A stretch of DNA of 64,000 nt from DASXRA01 sp036558905 (GCA_036558905.1 DATBER010000105.1:12520-76519); one strand, 5' to 3'; numbered from the stretch's first letter, positions 48,340 to 57,484 are shown. The notes: a model not told the origin generated them from the letters alone. Made by a program: numbers and translations.

Positions 48340-49589
48340 CTCTCCTGCGTGACGTGACATTCCGCCGCCTCTGGGCCGGCCAGACGGTCTCGCTGCTGGG
48401 CGATCAGATTTCACTGTTCGCCGTGCCGCTGACCGCGGTGCTCGTGCTGCACGCCGGCGCGACCCAGATGGGTCTGCTCACCGCCGCCGGTCTGGTACCG
48501 AGCCTGCTCTTCTCGCTGAGCGCCGGGTCGCTGATCGACCGGCACGGGCACCGTCGCCGGATCATGATGGCCACCGACATCGGGCGAGCGCTGCTCATGG
48601 CCACCATCCCGCTCTCGTACGCGCTCGGCCGGCTGAGTCTGGGCCAGCTCTACGCCGTGACGTTCGCGGTCGGCACCCTCGACGTGCTCTTCTTCGTCGC
48701 CTACAGCGCCCTGTTCGTCTCGGTGGTGCGGCCCGACGACTACGTGGCCGGCCAGTCGCTGCTCAACGGCAGCCGGGCGATGTCGTTCATCCTGGGCCAG
48801 AGCGGGGCCGGGGTGCTGGTCGCCGCGTTCAGCCCGCCCGGCGCGATCGTGATCGACGCCGCGACGTTCCTGGTGTCGGCGTACGCGCTGGCCCGCATCC
48901 GGCCGGCCGAGCCGCCGACCTCGTCCGATGCCGGCCGGGGCCACCTGATGCGCGGCGTGCGGTTCATCGTCGGATCGCCCGTCCTGCGCGCGGCACTGGG
49001 TGCCACCGCCACGGTCAACTGCTTCACCTTCTCGTTCAACGCGATCATGATCCTGTACGCGACGACGGCCCTGCACATCCGCCCGGCGGCGCTGGGTCTG
49101 GTGCTCGGGGCGGGCGCGGTCGGCGGGCTGCTGGCCTCGGCGGTCACCCGACGGGTGAGCGATCGCATCGGCATCGGCCCGACGTTCATCGTCGGCTGCG
49201 TGCTGTTCCCGGCGCCGCTCGCGCTCGTACCGCTGGCTGGTGGCTCGCACGACGTCGTGCTGGCCTGCCTGTTCGCCGCCGAGTTCGGCGCCGGCGCGGG
49301 CGTGATGCTGCTCGACATCTCGATCGGGGCGATCTTCGCCGGCGTCATCCCGGACGCGCTGCGCTCGCGGGTCAGCGGCGCGTACCGCACCGTCAACTAC
49401 GGCGTCCGGCCGCTCGGCGCGCTGACCGGCGGCGTGCTGGGCAGCGCGATCGGGCTGCGTCCGACGCTGGCGCTTTCCGTGGCCGGAGCGGTCACCGGCG
49501 CGCTGTGGCTGGTGCGCTCGCCGGTCCCGCAGCTGCGTGAGCTCACGCCGGCGGCCGACCAGCAAGAAGACGCTTTACCTGTCGCGTAA
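48336..49589 (+). CDS. MFS transporter (DHA3-type)
   Basis: The 417-residue protein has twelve helices and DHA3-type signatures: FRRLWAGQTVSLLGDQISLF, SAGSLIDRHGHRRRIMMATD, LNGSRAMSFILGQSGAGVLV and VSGAYRTVNYGVRPLGALTG. It is translationally coupled to the ArsR-type regulator. Regulator and exporter coupled in this way usually form a self-induced drug-efflux unit. Confidence 0.9.
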   Translation: MTLLRDVTFRRLWAGQTVSLLGDQISLFAVPLTAVLVLHAGATQMGLLTAAGLVPSLLFSLSAGSLIDRHGHRRRIMMATDIGRALLMATIPLSYALGRLSLGQLYAVTFAVGTLDVLFFVAYSALFVSVVRPDDYVAGQSLLNGSRAMSFILGQSGAGVLVAAFSPPGAIVIDAATFLVSAYALARIRPAEPPTSSDAGRGHLMRGVRFIVGSPVLRAALGATATVNCFTFSFNAIMILYATTALHIRPAALGLVLGAGAVGGLLASAVTRRVSDRIGIGPTFIVGCVLFPAPLALVPLAGGSHDVVLACLFAAEFGAGAGVMLLDISIGAIFAGVIPDALRSRVSGAYRTVNYGVRPLGALTGGVLGSAIGLRPTLALSVAGAVTGALWLVRSPVPQLRELTPAADQQEDALPVA

Positions 49590-49625
49590 TCGACACCGTG
49601 ACGCGTCCCGGCGACCGTTTATGCC

Positions 49626-51047
49626 ATGACGACAACGACCATCGCGCAACCGGGAACGACCGCGCCCGCCGCCACATGGCAGCGCTGGCTGGCGCTGCCG
49701 GTCATCCTGGCCGGCGCCTTCATGATCACCCTCGACTTCTTCATCGTGAACGTCGCCGTGCCCTCGATGCAGGGCGAGCTGCACGCCAGCTCCACGTCCA
49801 TCGAGTGGGTGGTGGCCGGGTACGGTCTGGCCTTCGCCGCCGGGCTGATCCTGGGCGGGCGGCTCGGCGACCACTACGGCCGGCGCAAGCTGTTCGCGAT
49901 CGGCCTCGAGCTGTTCACGATTGCCTCGCTGGTCTGCGGGCTGGCTCCTACAGCCGGGCTGCTGATCGGCGCGCGCGTGCTGCAGGGAGCGTCGGCGGCG
50001 CTGATGTTCCCGCAGGTGCTGGCCATTCTCGGGCTGGCCTACGAGGGCCAGGACCGGGTGAAGGCGTTCACCGCGTACGGTCTCTCGCTCGGATTCGGAG
50101 GTATCGGCGGCCAGCTGATCGGCGGCGCGCTCATCCACGCCGACATCGCCGGCAGCGGCTGGCGGGCGTGCTTCCTGATCAACCTGCCGGTGGGCCTGCT
50201 CGCCCTGCTGGTCACCCGCCGGTACGTACCCGAATCGCGGGCCGACGCTCAGGGGCGCCTGGACCTGATCGGGGCCGGGCTGATCGGCGCCGCGCTGGTC
50301 GCGATTGTGCTTCCGCTCGTGGAGGGCCGCCAGTACGGCTGGCCGACCTGGACGTGGATCTCGCTGGGTGTCGCTGTCGTGCTGCTGGCCGAGTTCGTGA
50401 CGTGGGAGCGCCGGGTGGCCGCGCTGGGCCGTACTCCACTGGTCGACATGACCCTGTTCCGCGAGCGGGCGTTCAGCGCCGGGATGCTCACCACGCTGAC
50501 GTTCTTCGCCGGCATGGCGTCGTTCTTCCTGGTGCTGGCCCTGTACCTGCAGCTCGGCCGGGGCATGGGCGCCCTCGAGTCCGGTGAGATCTTCAGCCTG
50601 CTCGGCATCGGCTTCCTGGCCACGTCGATGGCGTCGCAAGGCCTGGCCGCCAAATTCGGACGGCAGACCCTGGCGGTCGGCGCATTGGTGGTGGCTCTCG
50701 GCCTGGTGCTTTTCCGGATCTCGGCCGACGCGTCCACCCTGGCGTTGATCCCGGCGTTCGTGGTGGACGGCGCGGGCATCGGCCTGGTCATGGCGCCGCT
50801 GACGGCCACGGTGCTGAGCGGGCTCACCCCGCAGCACGCCGGCTCGGCGGCGGGCGTCCTCTCGTCGGTGCAACAGGTCGGCAACGCGTTGGGCGTCGCG
50901 ATCATCGGCATCGTGTTCTACAACGCGGCCGGTTCGGGTTCGGGCGGTGCGGCGATCGTGCACGCCTTCGAGGTCAGCATCCCGTACCTGGTCGGGCTGG
51001 CGGTAGCGGTCGCCGCCCTGGTGCAGCTGTTGCCGCGACGGCGCTAG
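49626..51047 (+). CDS. MFS transporter, DHA2 family (14 helices)
   Basis: The 473-residue protein has about fourteen membrane helices and DHA2 signatures: MITLDFFIVNVAVPSMQGEL, LGGRLGDHYGRRKLFAIGLE, RVLQGASAALMFPQVLAIL and LSGLTPQHAGSAAGVLSSVQ. Such proteins export drugs or dyes with proton exchange. The start at ATG 49626 is 36 bases after the preceding MFS gene on the same strand. It could be part of the same transcript, giving three MFS exporters in a row with one regulator. Confidence 0.92.
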   Translation: MTTTTIAQPGTTAPAATWQRWLALPVILAGAFMITLDFFIVNVAVPSMQGELHASSTSIEWVVAGYGLAFAAGLILGGRLGDHYGRRKLFAIGLELFTIASLVCGLAPTAGLLIGARVLQGASAALMFPQVLAILGLAYEGQDRVKAFTAYGLSLGFGGIGGQLIGGALIHADIAGSGWRACFLINLPVGLLALLVTRRYVPESRADAQGRLDLIGAGLIGAALVAIVLPLVEGRQYGWPTWTWISLGVAVVLLAEFVTWERRVAALGRTPLVDMTLFRERAFSAGMLTTLTFFAGMASFFLVLALYLQLGRGMGALESGEIFSLLGIGFLATSMASQGLAAKFGRQTLAVGALVVALGLVLFRISADASTLALIPAFVVDGAGIGLVMAPLTATVLSGLTPQHAGSAAGVLSSVQQVGNALGVAIIGIVFYNAAGSGSGGAAIVHAFEVSIPYLVGLAVAVAALVQLLPRRR

Positions 51048-51057
51048 CGTCTCCCGG

Positions 51058-51330
51058 GTGGTAGTGCGGCTGACGGTCTGGGTCGAAGGACGCGTGCAGG
51101 GCGTCGGCTTCCGGTGGTGGACTCGCCGGGAGGCCGACGCCCTCGGCCTGTCCGGGTCGGCCACCAACCTGGCCGACGGCCGGGTCGAGGTGATCGCCGA
51201 GGGCTCCCGGGACGCCTGCGAGGCGCTGCTCGGCTGGCTCCAGAGTGACCGTACGCCAGGGTACGTCCGCGGCGTGACCTACGAGTGGGCCGACGCGGAC
51301 GGCCTACCGCCCGGGTTCAGGGCTCGATGA
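51058..51330 (+). CDS. acyP: Acylphosphatase
   Basis: The 90-residue enzyme has the signature GRVQGVGFRWWTRREADALG, with the catalytic Arg, and NLADGRVEVIAEG, with the catalytic Asn. It hydrolyses acyl phosphates such as acetyl phosphate. It starts at GTG 51058, ten bases after the DHA2 gene. Its 3' end overlaps the convergent PhzF gene by 14 bases. Confidence 0.92.
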   Translation: MVVRLTVWVEGRVQGVGFRWWTRREADALGLSGSATNLADGRVEVIAEGSRDACEALLGWLQSDRTPGYVRGVTYEWADADGLPPGFRAR

Positions 51331-52135
51331 GCAGTTCGCCGTCGACGATCGTGACGGCGCGACCCGTCAGGTGGACGCGATCACCCCGCAGCGCCACGCG
51401 CAGCAGCCCGGTGCGCGACGACGCCTGTAGGCCGGTCAGGTCGAGACGGCCCAGCCGATCCGCCCAGTACGGGGTGAGCGCCGTGTGGGCGCTGCCGGTC
51501 ACCGGGTCCTCAGGGATGCCCGACGCCGGAGTGAAGAAGCGCGAGACGAAGTCGGCCGGCCCGCCGGGATCAGCCGGCGCGGTGGCGATGACGCCGCGGA
51601 TGTCGTTGTCGACGCTGATCCGGGTGACGGCCGGTATGTCGGGGTCGAGCGCCCGGACCGCCGCCTCGTCGGGCAGCACCACGAGCAGGTCGCCGAGCGG
51701 GCCGGTGCGGTAGGCCGTCTCGGGCTTGGCGCCCAGCGCCTCGACCAGCCCGTCGGGCAGGGGTGCCTCGGTGAGCGGGGCGGCCGGGAAGTCGAGGGTG
51801 ATCGAGCCGTCGTCGTCAGGTGTCGCGACGAGGATGCCGCTGAGCGTGCTGTACCGGACCGGGCCGGGCGCCCGTCCGTCGGCGCGCAGCGCGTGCGTCG
51901 TGGCCAGGGTGGCGTGCCCGCACAGGTGCGTCTCTACGGTCGGCGTGAACCACCGCAGGGCCCAGTCGCCGTCGGTCTGGGGACGGGCGAACGCCGTCTC
52001 GGACAGGTTCATCTCGGCGGCCACGTGCCGCATCCACGCGTCGTCCGGCCACGCGTCGCCGTCGAGCAGGCACACCGCGGCCGGGTTGCCGGCGAACGGT
52101 CGATCGGTGAAGGCGTCGATGATCCGGATACGCAT
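51317..52135 (-). CDS. PhzF-family isomerase/epimerase
   Basis: The 272-residue protein has the PhzF fold: RIIDAFTDRPFAGNPAAVCL, the catalytic Glu in AAEMNLSETAFA, FTPTVETHLCGHATLATTHA and the second-half motif EDPVTGSAHTAL. Family members isomerise phenazine precursors or other acids; most, including probably this one, act on unknown substrates. It is convergent with the acylphosphatase gene. Confidence 0.92.
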   Translation of the reverse strand: MRIRIIDAFTDRPFAGNPAAVCLLDGDAWPDDAWMRHVAAEMNLSETAFARPQTDGDWALRWFTPTVETHLCGHATLATTHALRADGRAPGPVRYSTLSGILVATPDDDGSITLDFPAAPLTEAPLPDGLVEALGAKPETAYRTGPLGDLLVVLPDEAAVRALDPDIPAVTRISVDNDIRGVIATAPADPGGPADFVSRFFTPASGIPEDPVTGSAHTALTPYWADRLGRLDLTGLQASSRTGLLRVALRGDRVHLTGRAVTIVDGELLIEP

Positions 52136-52185
52136 GGCCCGACGCTACGGCGCGGGCGTCGAGCGACGCCCGCGCCAATTCCGCT

Positions 52186-53757
52186 CTAGTGGCTCACGTC
52201 CCGGGTGATCAGGCCGTGGTTGCTGGCCAGGTAGTGGTAGTAGCCGTTGCCGACGTAGTACGACGTCGAGCTGCCGTCCGACTCGGACGTGACGCCGTTG
52301 GCCCGCGACAGGATGCCGGACGACGTGACGTTCTCCGTCGACGCGCCGAGCTGCGAATCCACAAGCGTCTGCGTCATGTTGACCGTGCCGGTCAGGCTGA
52401 AGTTCTGGTCGTCGACGTAGTTGGCGGCCGAGTAGTCGATGGTGATCGGGTAGTCGTATGCGTGCGTGGCGGCGACGCGACCGTCCACTATGGACGTTTG
52501 CGTGCCCGAGTCGTGCTGCACGATGTGCTGGACCAGGCCGTTGCCGCTCACCGTGTCGTCGCTTCTATACGCCATGGTACGGACGACCCGGGTGTAGACG
52601 CGGCCGGCCGACGTGTCGACGTAGCCGGCCGTGACGTCGGCGCGGGAGGTGGTCTCGACCACGCGGGTGTCGCCGCTCTCGGCGACGTGTTCGGTGGCGG
52701 TCGGCGCGACTGAGTCGGTGGTCAGCGCGCCGTGCGTCTGGGCGGCGTGGTGGTCGGTGTAGAGCAGCAGCGTCGCGACGACGGTCCACTCGTCGCCGGC
52801 GTTCTGGATCGTGAACGACAGATCGTGGCTGCCGCCGTCGACGAGCCGGCCGACGAACGGCGTCAGGTCGACGTGCTCGGCGTACAGGTTGAACGTATGG
52901 ATGGCCGGGATCGGCCGCCACAGCGTGGGAACGATGCCGCCGGAGTAGATGTGCGGGAACGTGTGGACGGCTGCGACCGGGGTGCCGTCCAGGGCCACGT
53001 CAGCCTCGCGGTACGGCCCGTGCGTGCACAGCCCGGCGCTCGGGTACTTGGCCGAGACGTCGGCCGGCACGTCGCTGAACCACTGCTCGTCGCAGCCGTG
53101 ACCCTCGAGTGTGACCTCCAGGTCGGCGCGGACGATGTTGCGGGGCAGGTCGCTCAGGGCGAGGTGGGCGGGCGCGTCCTGGCCCGGGAAGCCGACGACG
53201 GCATCGGGCACGGATGGAGCGCGGCCGGAGTAGTAGGTCAGGGTGACCGTCTGGTCGTAGTTGCCGGTGTAGACGTCGCTAGTGAAGTTGACGATGCCGC
53301 CGGTGAACGACTGCGGATTACGCAGCAAGGCTGTGTATTCGGTGACGTCCTTGCTGACCGTGTACGTGATGGGCGTCGGGCCGGACGGTTCCTCGGTGGT
53401 GCCCCACCAGACCTCGGTACTGCCGATGCGCAGGTCGCCGAAGCGGTCGAACTGCCGGCCGCTGACGCTGACCGTGTAGTCCATGACGACCTTGGCCCAC
53501 GGACCGGGGCAGGCGCTCGGTGGCGTCAGCGTGCCGGAGAAGTCCTGCGGCGCGCCGTCCGGGCCGTTGGACAGGAAGTGGTTCGCGAGGGTGACCGTGC
53601 AGTGCGGGCCGGCCGGTCGGGCGACGGGTGGCTCGGCGGTGACCGGGTTGTCGGTCTGCGTCTCGATGAACGACGGGGCCGGGTCGGCGTCGGCCGGCGT
53701 AGCGGCGAACGCCGCGAACAGGACGAGCGACAGGATTGCTAGCAAGGCGCGCTTCAT
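52186..53757 (-). CDS. Secreted peptide-N-glycosidase A (PNGase A)-like protein
   Basis: The 523-residue protein has a signal peptide (LLAILSLVLFAAFAATPADA) and a body matching the PNGase A family known from plants, fungi and some actinobacteria: CPGPWAKVVMDYTVSVSGRQ, RFGDLRIGSTEVWWGTTEEP, NFTSDVYTGNYDQTVTLTYY, GHGCDEQWFSDVP and TLWRPIPAIHTFNLYAEHVD. It would remove N-glycans from glycoproteins outside the cell. It is divergent from a serpin gene with a 61-bp gap. It lies in a run of protease genes, so it may make plant or fungal glycoproteins accessible to them. Confidence 0.8.
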   Translation of the reverse strand: MKRALLAILSLVLFAAFAATPADADPAPSFIETQTDNPVTAEPPVARPAGPHCTVTLANHFLSNGPDGAPQDFSGTLTPPSACPGPWAKVVMDYTVSVSGRQFDRFGDLRIGSTEVWWGTTEEPSGPTPITYTVSKDVTEYTALLRNPQSFTGGIVNFTSDVYTGNYDQTVTLTYYSGRAPSVPDAVVGFPGQDAPAHLALSDLPRNIVRADLEVTLEGHGCDEQWFSDVPADVSAKYPSAGLCTHGPYREADVALDGTPVAAVHTFPHIYSGGIVPTLWRPIPAIHTFNLYAEHVDLTPFVGRLVDGGSHDLSFTIQNAGDEWTVVATLLLYTDHHAAQTHGALTTDSVAPTATEHVAESGDTRVVETTSRADVTAGYVDTSAGRVYTRVVRTMAYRSDDTVSGNGLVQHIVQHDSGTQTSIVDGRVAATHAYDYPITIDYSAANYVDDQNFSLTGTVNMTQTLVDSQLGASTENVTSSGILSRANGVTSESDGSSTSYYVGNGYYHYLASNHGLITRDVSH

Positions 53758-53818
53758 CGGTGCTCCTGGGGGTGAGAGCCGATAGTGCCAACCGGGACTT
53801 TACGGCACAGTAGGACGT

Positions 53819-54931
53819 ATGAGCACTGCTCCGCTGATCGCGCGATACGCCGAACGGTTCCATCGGGCCGTGGGCGATGGGCACCACGTCGCATCGCCGC
53901 TCGGCGCCTGGCTGGTGCTGGCGCTCGCCGCGCCGGCCGCCGCCGGGGCGATCCGCGAAGAGCTGACCGTAGTCCTGGGTACGTCGCCCGAGGACGCCCG
54001 CGATCGTGCCTCCGCCCTGCTGGCCGACCCGCATCCGGCCGTCGCCTCGGCGGCCGCCGTCTGGCGCGTGCCGCAGGTGGTGGCGCCGCTGCAGTCCTGG
54101 CTGGCCGGCCTGCCGAGCGACGTCGAGGTCGGCGGTCTCCCGACGCCGGTCGCCGCCGATCGCTGGGCGGCCGAGCACACGCTGGGGCTGATTGACAAGT
54201 TCCCGGTATCGATCACTGCGGACACCATCCTGGTCATCGCCTCGGCGCTGGCGACCCGCGTCGACTGGGAGTCGCCGTTCGAGGTGGTGTCCTCAGCCGA
54301 GCTGCGCAGCCCGTGGTCGGACCGGGTGGCCCACGTGCTGCGCTCGGTGCCCAGCCACACGGCCTATATCGCAGCCTCGCCGGTGGGGGACGTGGCCGTG
54401 CACACCGCCCGGTCGGCCGACGGGCTGGCGGTGACGTCAGTGATCGCTGACGCCTCCGTCGAGTCGGCCGACGTCCTGGCCGCCGCCCACGGCCCGCTCG
54501 AGAAACGGTCGCTGTTCGACCTGCCGCTGGGCGACGGTCCACTGTGGACGATCACCGAGGCGACGGGCCGGCCCGGCGAGAAGCAGGTCGCGGTCCTGCC
54601 GACCTGGTCGGCGCAGAGCGAGCACAAGCTGATGAGCCCCGAGCTCGGCTTCCCGGCGGCCGCCGAAGGCCTGATCGAGCTGCTGCCGCCCGGGGCGTAC
54701 TCGGTGGACGCCAAGCAGGCGGCCCTGGCCCGCTACACGCGCACGGGCTTCGAGGCGGCGGCCGTCACGACGATGGCGATGCGCGCCTCGCTCGTCACGG
54801 AGGGGCGACAACGTAGCGCCACGCTGCGGTTCGGGCACCCGTACGCGGTGGTGGCCCGGGCGTCCGGTGGAGCGTGGGACGGCGTGCCCGTCTTCTCCGC
54901 CTGGGTGGTCGACCCGGAAGAGCCGGCCTGA
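53819..54931 (+). CDS. Serpin-family protein without signal peptide
   Basis: The 370-residue protein has no signal peptide or membrane helix. Serpin features include NTLI-type core segments (ILVIASALATRVDWESPFE), the distal hinge and reactive-centre region YTRTGFEAAAVTTMAMRAS (about residues 305-325) and the terminal strand GHPYAVVARASG...VPVFSAWVVDPEEP. GFEAAAVTT matches the flexible proximal hinge (GTEAAAATA) needed for inhibition. It would stay in the cytoplasm and might protect the cell from its own or misdirected proteases. It is divergent from the PNGase A-like gene and close to three secreted protease genes. Confidence 0.75.
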   Translation: MSTAPLIARYAERFHRAVGDGHHVASPLGAWLVLALAAPAAAGAIREELTVVLGTSPEDARDRASALLADPHPAVASAAAVWRVPQVVAPLQSWLAGLPSDVEVGGLPTPVAADRWAAEHTLGLIDKFPVSITADTILVIASALATRVDWESPFEVVSSAELRSPWSDRVAHVLRSVPSHTAYIAASPVGDVAVHTARSADGLAVTSVIADASVESADVLAAAHGPLEKRSLFDLPLGDGPLWTITEATGRPGEKQVAVLPTWSAQSEHKLMSPELGFPAAAEGLIELLPPGAYSVDAKQAALARYTRTGFEAAAVTTMAMRASLVTEGRQRSATLRFGHPYAVVARASGGAWDGVPVFSAWVVDPEEPA

Positions 54932-54983
54932 CCCCGGTTTTGGTCAGCAGGTCTCAAATACCCGGCCCGGTGACCAAAAGCGG

Positions 54984-55460
54984 CTACGGCCGGGGGCGGA
55001 CGTACAGCCGCTCGCCGTCGTCGTTGGTGGCGTCCTGGCGGGCGAAGCCGAACTTGGTGAGAGTCGCCCGGCTGGCCACGTTGTCGTCGGCGGTGTGCGC
55101 GATGACCTCTGCGCCGGTGGCCTCGGCGGCGGCCAGCGCGGTAGCGAGCGCGTCGCTGATGAGCCCCTGACGCCGGGCCGATTCGACCAGCCCGTAGCCC
55201 ACCTCGACCTGCCCGTTCTCGTCGGGCGGGCCGAAGAAGCCGATGCTGCCCACCGCCTGACCGTCCGAGCGGCGCACCACGTGGCGCACCGACCACTCGC
55301 GTGGGCCACGCCCGACCATGCGCGCCGCGTCGACGTCGTCCTGGCGCGGATACCCCGCAGCGAACCACTCGAGCCGGCCGCCGTCGATCATGAGCGCGGC
55401 CTCGTCCTCGGTGACCAGCGGCAGCCGGACCAGGGCGCCCTCGAGCGGATCGGTGTTCAT
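54984..55460 (-). CDS. GNAT-family acetyltransferase
   Basis: The 158-residue protein is a RimJ/RimL-type GNAT: WSVRHVVRRSDGQAVGSIGF, VEVGYGLVESARRQGLISDA (acetyl-CoA loop region) and NVASRATLTKFGFARQDAT. The substrate is unknown. I chose the ATG at 55460 (MNTDPLEG); an ATG three codons upstream is also possible. Family B hairpin B4 lies between its start and the S53 gene on the same strand. Confidence 0.85.
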   Translation of the reverse strand: MNTDPLEGALVRLPLVTEDEAALMIDGGRLEWFAAGYPRQDDVDAARMVGRGPREWSVRHVVRRSDGQAVGSIGFFGPPDENGQVEVGYGLVESARRQGLISDALATALAAAEATGAEVIAHTADDNVASRATLTKFGFARQDATNDDGERLYVRPRP

Positions 55461-55491
55461 GGCGGTCACGCTATCCGGCCCGCTTGCGCTG

Positions 55492-55543
55492 TGATCAACA
55501 GCCCGTCAGCTCGCGAAATCGCAAGCTCAGTGGCTGTTGATCA
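55492..55543. repeat. Family B palindrome, copy B4
   Basis: The 52-bp copy has arms TGATCAACAGCC and GGCTGTTGATCA with an inner AGCTCGCG/CGCAAGCT pair. It lies between two minus-strand genes (S53 protease upstream, GNAT downstream), in the right place to terminate the protease transcript. Confidence 0.8.
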
Positions 55544-55666
55544 CGCGCCGGAGAGGAGGGCGCGATCGACGGGTTCGGCAACCAAGGACGACACGGAGGG
55601 CGTGGCCAGGTAGCGAGGCGGGCGTGGCTCCCAGGGGTAGCCACGCCCGCCTACCGGAGAGGGTGA

Positions 55667-56950
55667 CTAGAACGCGCCGGTGCCGTTAGGAGTACCGAGA
55701 CCGGTCGGGCCGTCGAAGCCCGGGCCGGCGGTGCAGAGGTAGCTACCTCCACAGCTGCCGTTCGAGCCGGACGTGACGTCGAACAGCGCCGAGGTGTGGC
55801 TGTACGGGGTCGAGTTGCTCAGTCCGGCACCAGCCAGGGCGTACACGCTCGCGATGATCGGCGACGAGGCGCTGGTGCCACCGACCTGCACGTACCCGTC
55901 CGCGCCCTGGATGAGCCCGAGTGAGATCAGAAAGTCGCACAACGAGCTGTGCCCGCACTGGTTGTACGTGTCGTAGACGGCCACGCCGGTGTTCGGGTCG
56001 GCCACCGCCGAGACATCGGCAACCGTGCGCTTACCACAGCCGGTGTCGTGCTGGAACGACGGCTTGGCCTCGAAGCCCGAGCAGCCCGACCCGGCGCCGC
56101 TCCACGCGGTCTCGGTCCAGCCGCGCGCATTCGACGCCTTGGTCAGCGACGTGCCACCCACCGCGGTCACGTAGCGCGACGATGCCGGGTAGCTGACGCC
56201 GTAGCCGGAGTCGCCGGAGCTCGCCGTGATCGCGACGCCCGGGTGGTTGTAGTACTGGTCGGCCGAGGTCACCGAGCTGTCCTCGGAACCGCCGTAGCTG
56301 TTCGAGATGGCCACCACGCCCGACGTGGCCGCGGCCCGGTTGACCGCCGTCCCGAGGTCGGCGATGGACGCCGAGTTGGCCTCGACCAGCAGGATGTGGC
56401 AGTCCGGACAGGCGGCCGACACCATGTCCAGGTCGAGGCTGATCTCTTCGGCCCAGCCGTAGTCGCCGGCCGGCAACGGGGACGTGCCGCCGTTCTGGTT
56501 GATCTTCTTGAAGCAGCCGTTCGCCGTGGTGCAGGCCGACAGTCCGAAGTGGCTGCGGTACACGCCCAGATCGGCCTCGGCGTTCGGGTCGTCCATCGCA
56601 TCGACGATCGCCACCGTGCGCCCGTTGGCGTGCCGCCCGGACAGCTTGTACGCCGACTGGATGTCGGCGACGCCCAGCCCGGACGGCGTGGAGACGGTCA
56701 GCGGCGCGATGCGGCCGTTCGACGCGCGGTGTGCGCGCAGCTGGCCGAAGCAGGTCAGCTGGCCCGCCTTCGCCGGCGTTGCGCAGCCGAAGTTGGCGGT
56801 GAGTCCCGAGGTGGGCGTGCGGGTAAGCGCACTCGGGACGGCGTTCGCGGGTAGGGCCGTGGCGGCCGTCGCGATCAGGGTGCCACCGGCGATGAGGACG
56901 GTGGATCGGCGCAGTGTTGCGCTGACGCCGAAGCGTCTGAGAAGGGCCAT
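55667..56950 (-). CDS. S53 (sedolisin)-type secreted protease
   Basis: The 427-residue protein has a signal peptide (about residues 10-38). A short N-terminal region (to about 95) precedes an S53 catalytic domain with VADIQSAYKL, VAIVDAMDDPNAEADL, the Glu/Asp pair in WAEEISLDLDMVSAACP, the oxyanion Asp in TASSGDSGYGVSYPASS and the nucleophile Ser in VQVGGTSASSPIIASV. Classical sedolisins carry a roughly 180-residue prodomain; this protein has room for only about 60. I chose the ATG at 56950 after GAGGAG. It shares long near-identical stretches with the C-terminal domain of the protein at 58449. Confidence 0.88.
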   Translation of the reverse strand: MALLRRFGVSATLRRSTVLIAGGTLIATAATALPANAVPSALTRTPTSGLTANFGCATPAKAGQLTCFGQLRAHRASNGRIAPLTVSTPSGLGVADIQSAYKLSGRHANGRTVAIVDAMDDPNAEADLGVYRSHFGLSACTTANGCFKKINQNGGTSPLPAGDYGWAEEISLDLDMVSAACPDCHILLVEANSASIADLGTAVNRAAATSGVVAISNSYGGSEDSSVTSADQYYNHPGVAITASSGDSGYGVSYPASSRYVTAVGGTSLTKASNARGWTETAWSGAGSGCSGFEAKPSFQHDTGCGKRTVADVSAVADPNTGVAVYDTYNQCGHSSLCDFLISLGLIQGADGYVQVGGTSASSPIIASVYALAGAGLSNSTPYSHTSALFDVTSGSNGSCGGSYLCTAGPGFDGPTGLGTPNGTGAF

Positions 56951-57484
56951 GTGCCTACTCCTCTGCGTTCCCAAACGGGTGAACAGGTGTCAGGCAGGGC
57001 GCAACACGAGTCGCGAGGCACGTCCTTGTCCCCGTTGCAAGGTTGGTTGCCTGTCACATGGGCAAAACGGTGCGTACCACGTGATCAACTTCGCTTCAAC
57101 TCGATCGAGCTTTCAGCTAACGGTGGCGAAACACGAAGGTGCAGCTGAAAAGGTACGCAAGCGCGGGCTGACCGTCCTGCCGGGAAGGTGGGGTTGGTTG
57201 GGGTGGAGTTGTCGGGTCGCGCTGGGCTGATTACGCAGAGCTATCAGGCGTCCGAAGTACCAGATGATCTTGATCCCGGTGATCACAGGTGCGGCCCGGC
57301 CACCGAAATGATCACGGTGTTCGAGGTTGTCGTTTCCGGGTCCGGGCCGGCATGGGTTGATTGACAGCTGCCCGCGTCGTTCTAAGCTCGCCGCCTACGG
57401 CCGAGCATTTGCGGGGGCGCTTGCTGGCTGAGCAGCGAACCAGGCGGCCAGTGCCCAGCGCTGACCGAGGAGCGGGGAGGCGAC
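56951..57484. other. 534-bp gap between S53 gene and trmB-like gene
   Basis: No gene is visible. The gap must hold the divergent promoters of the S53 protease (minus) and the TrmB regulator (plus). Base composition is more AT-rich than the genes. GTGATCA-type motifs recur: ACGTGATCAACT (about 57078), GGTGATCACAGG (about 57278) and ATGATCACGGTG (about 57308). These could be regulator sites but none is convincing. Confidence 0.5.
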
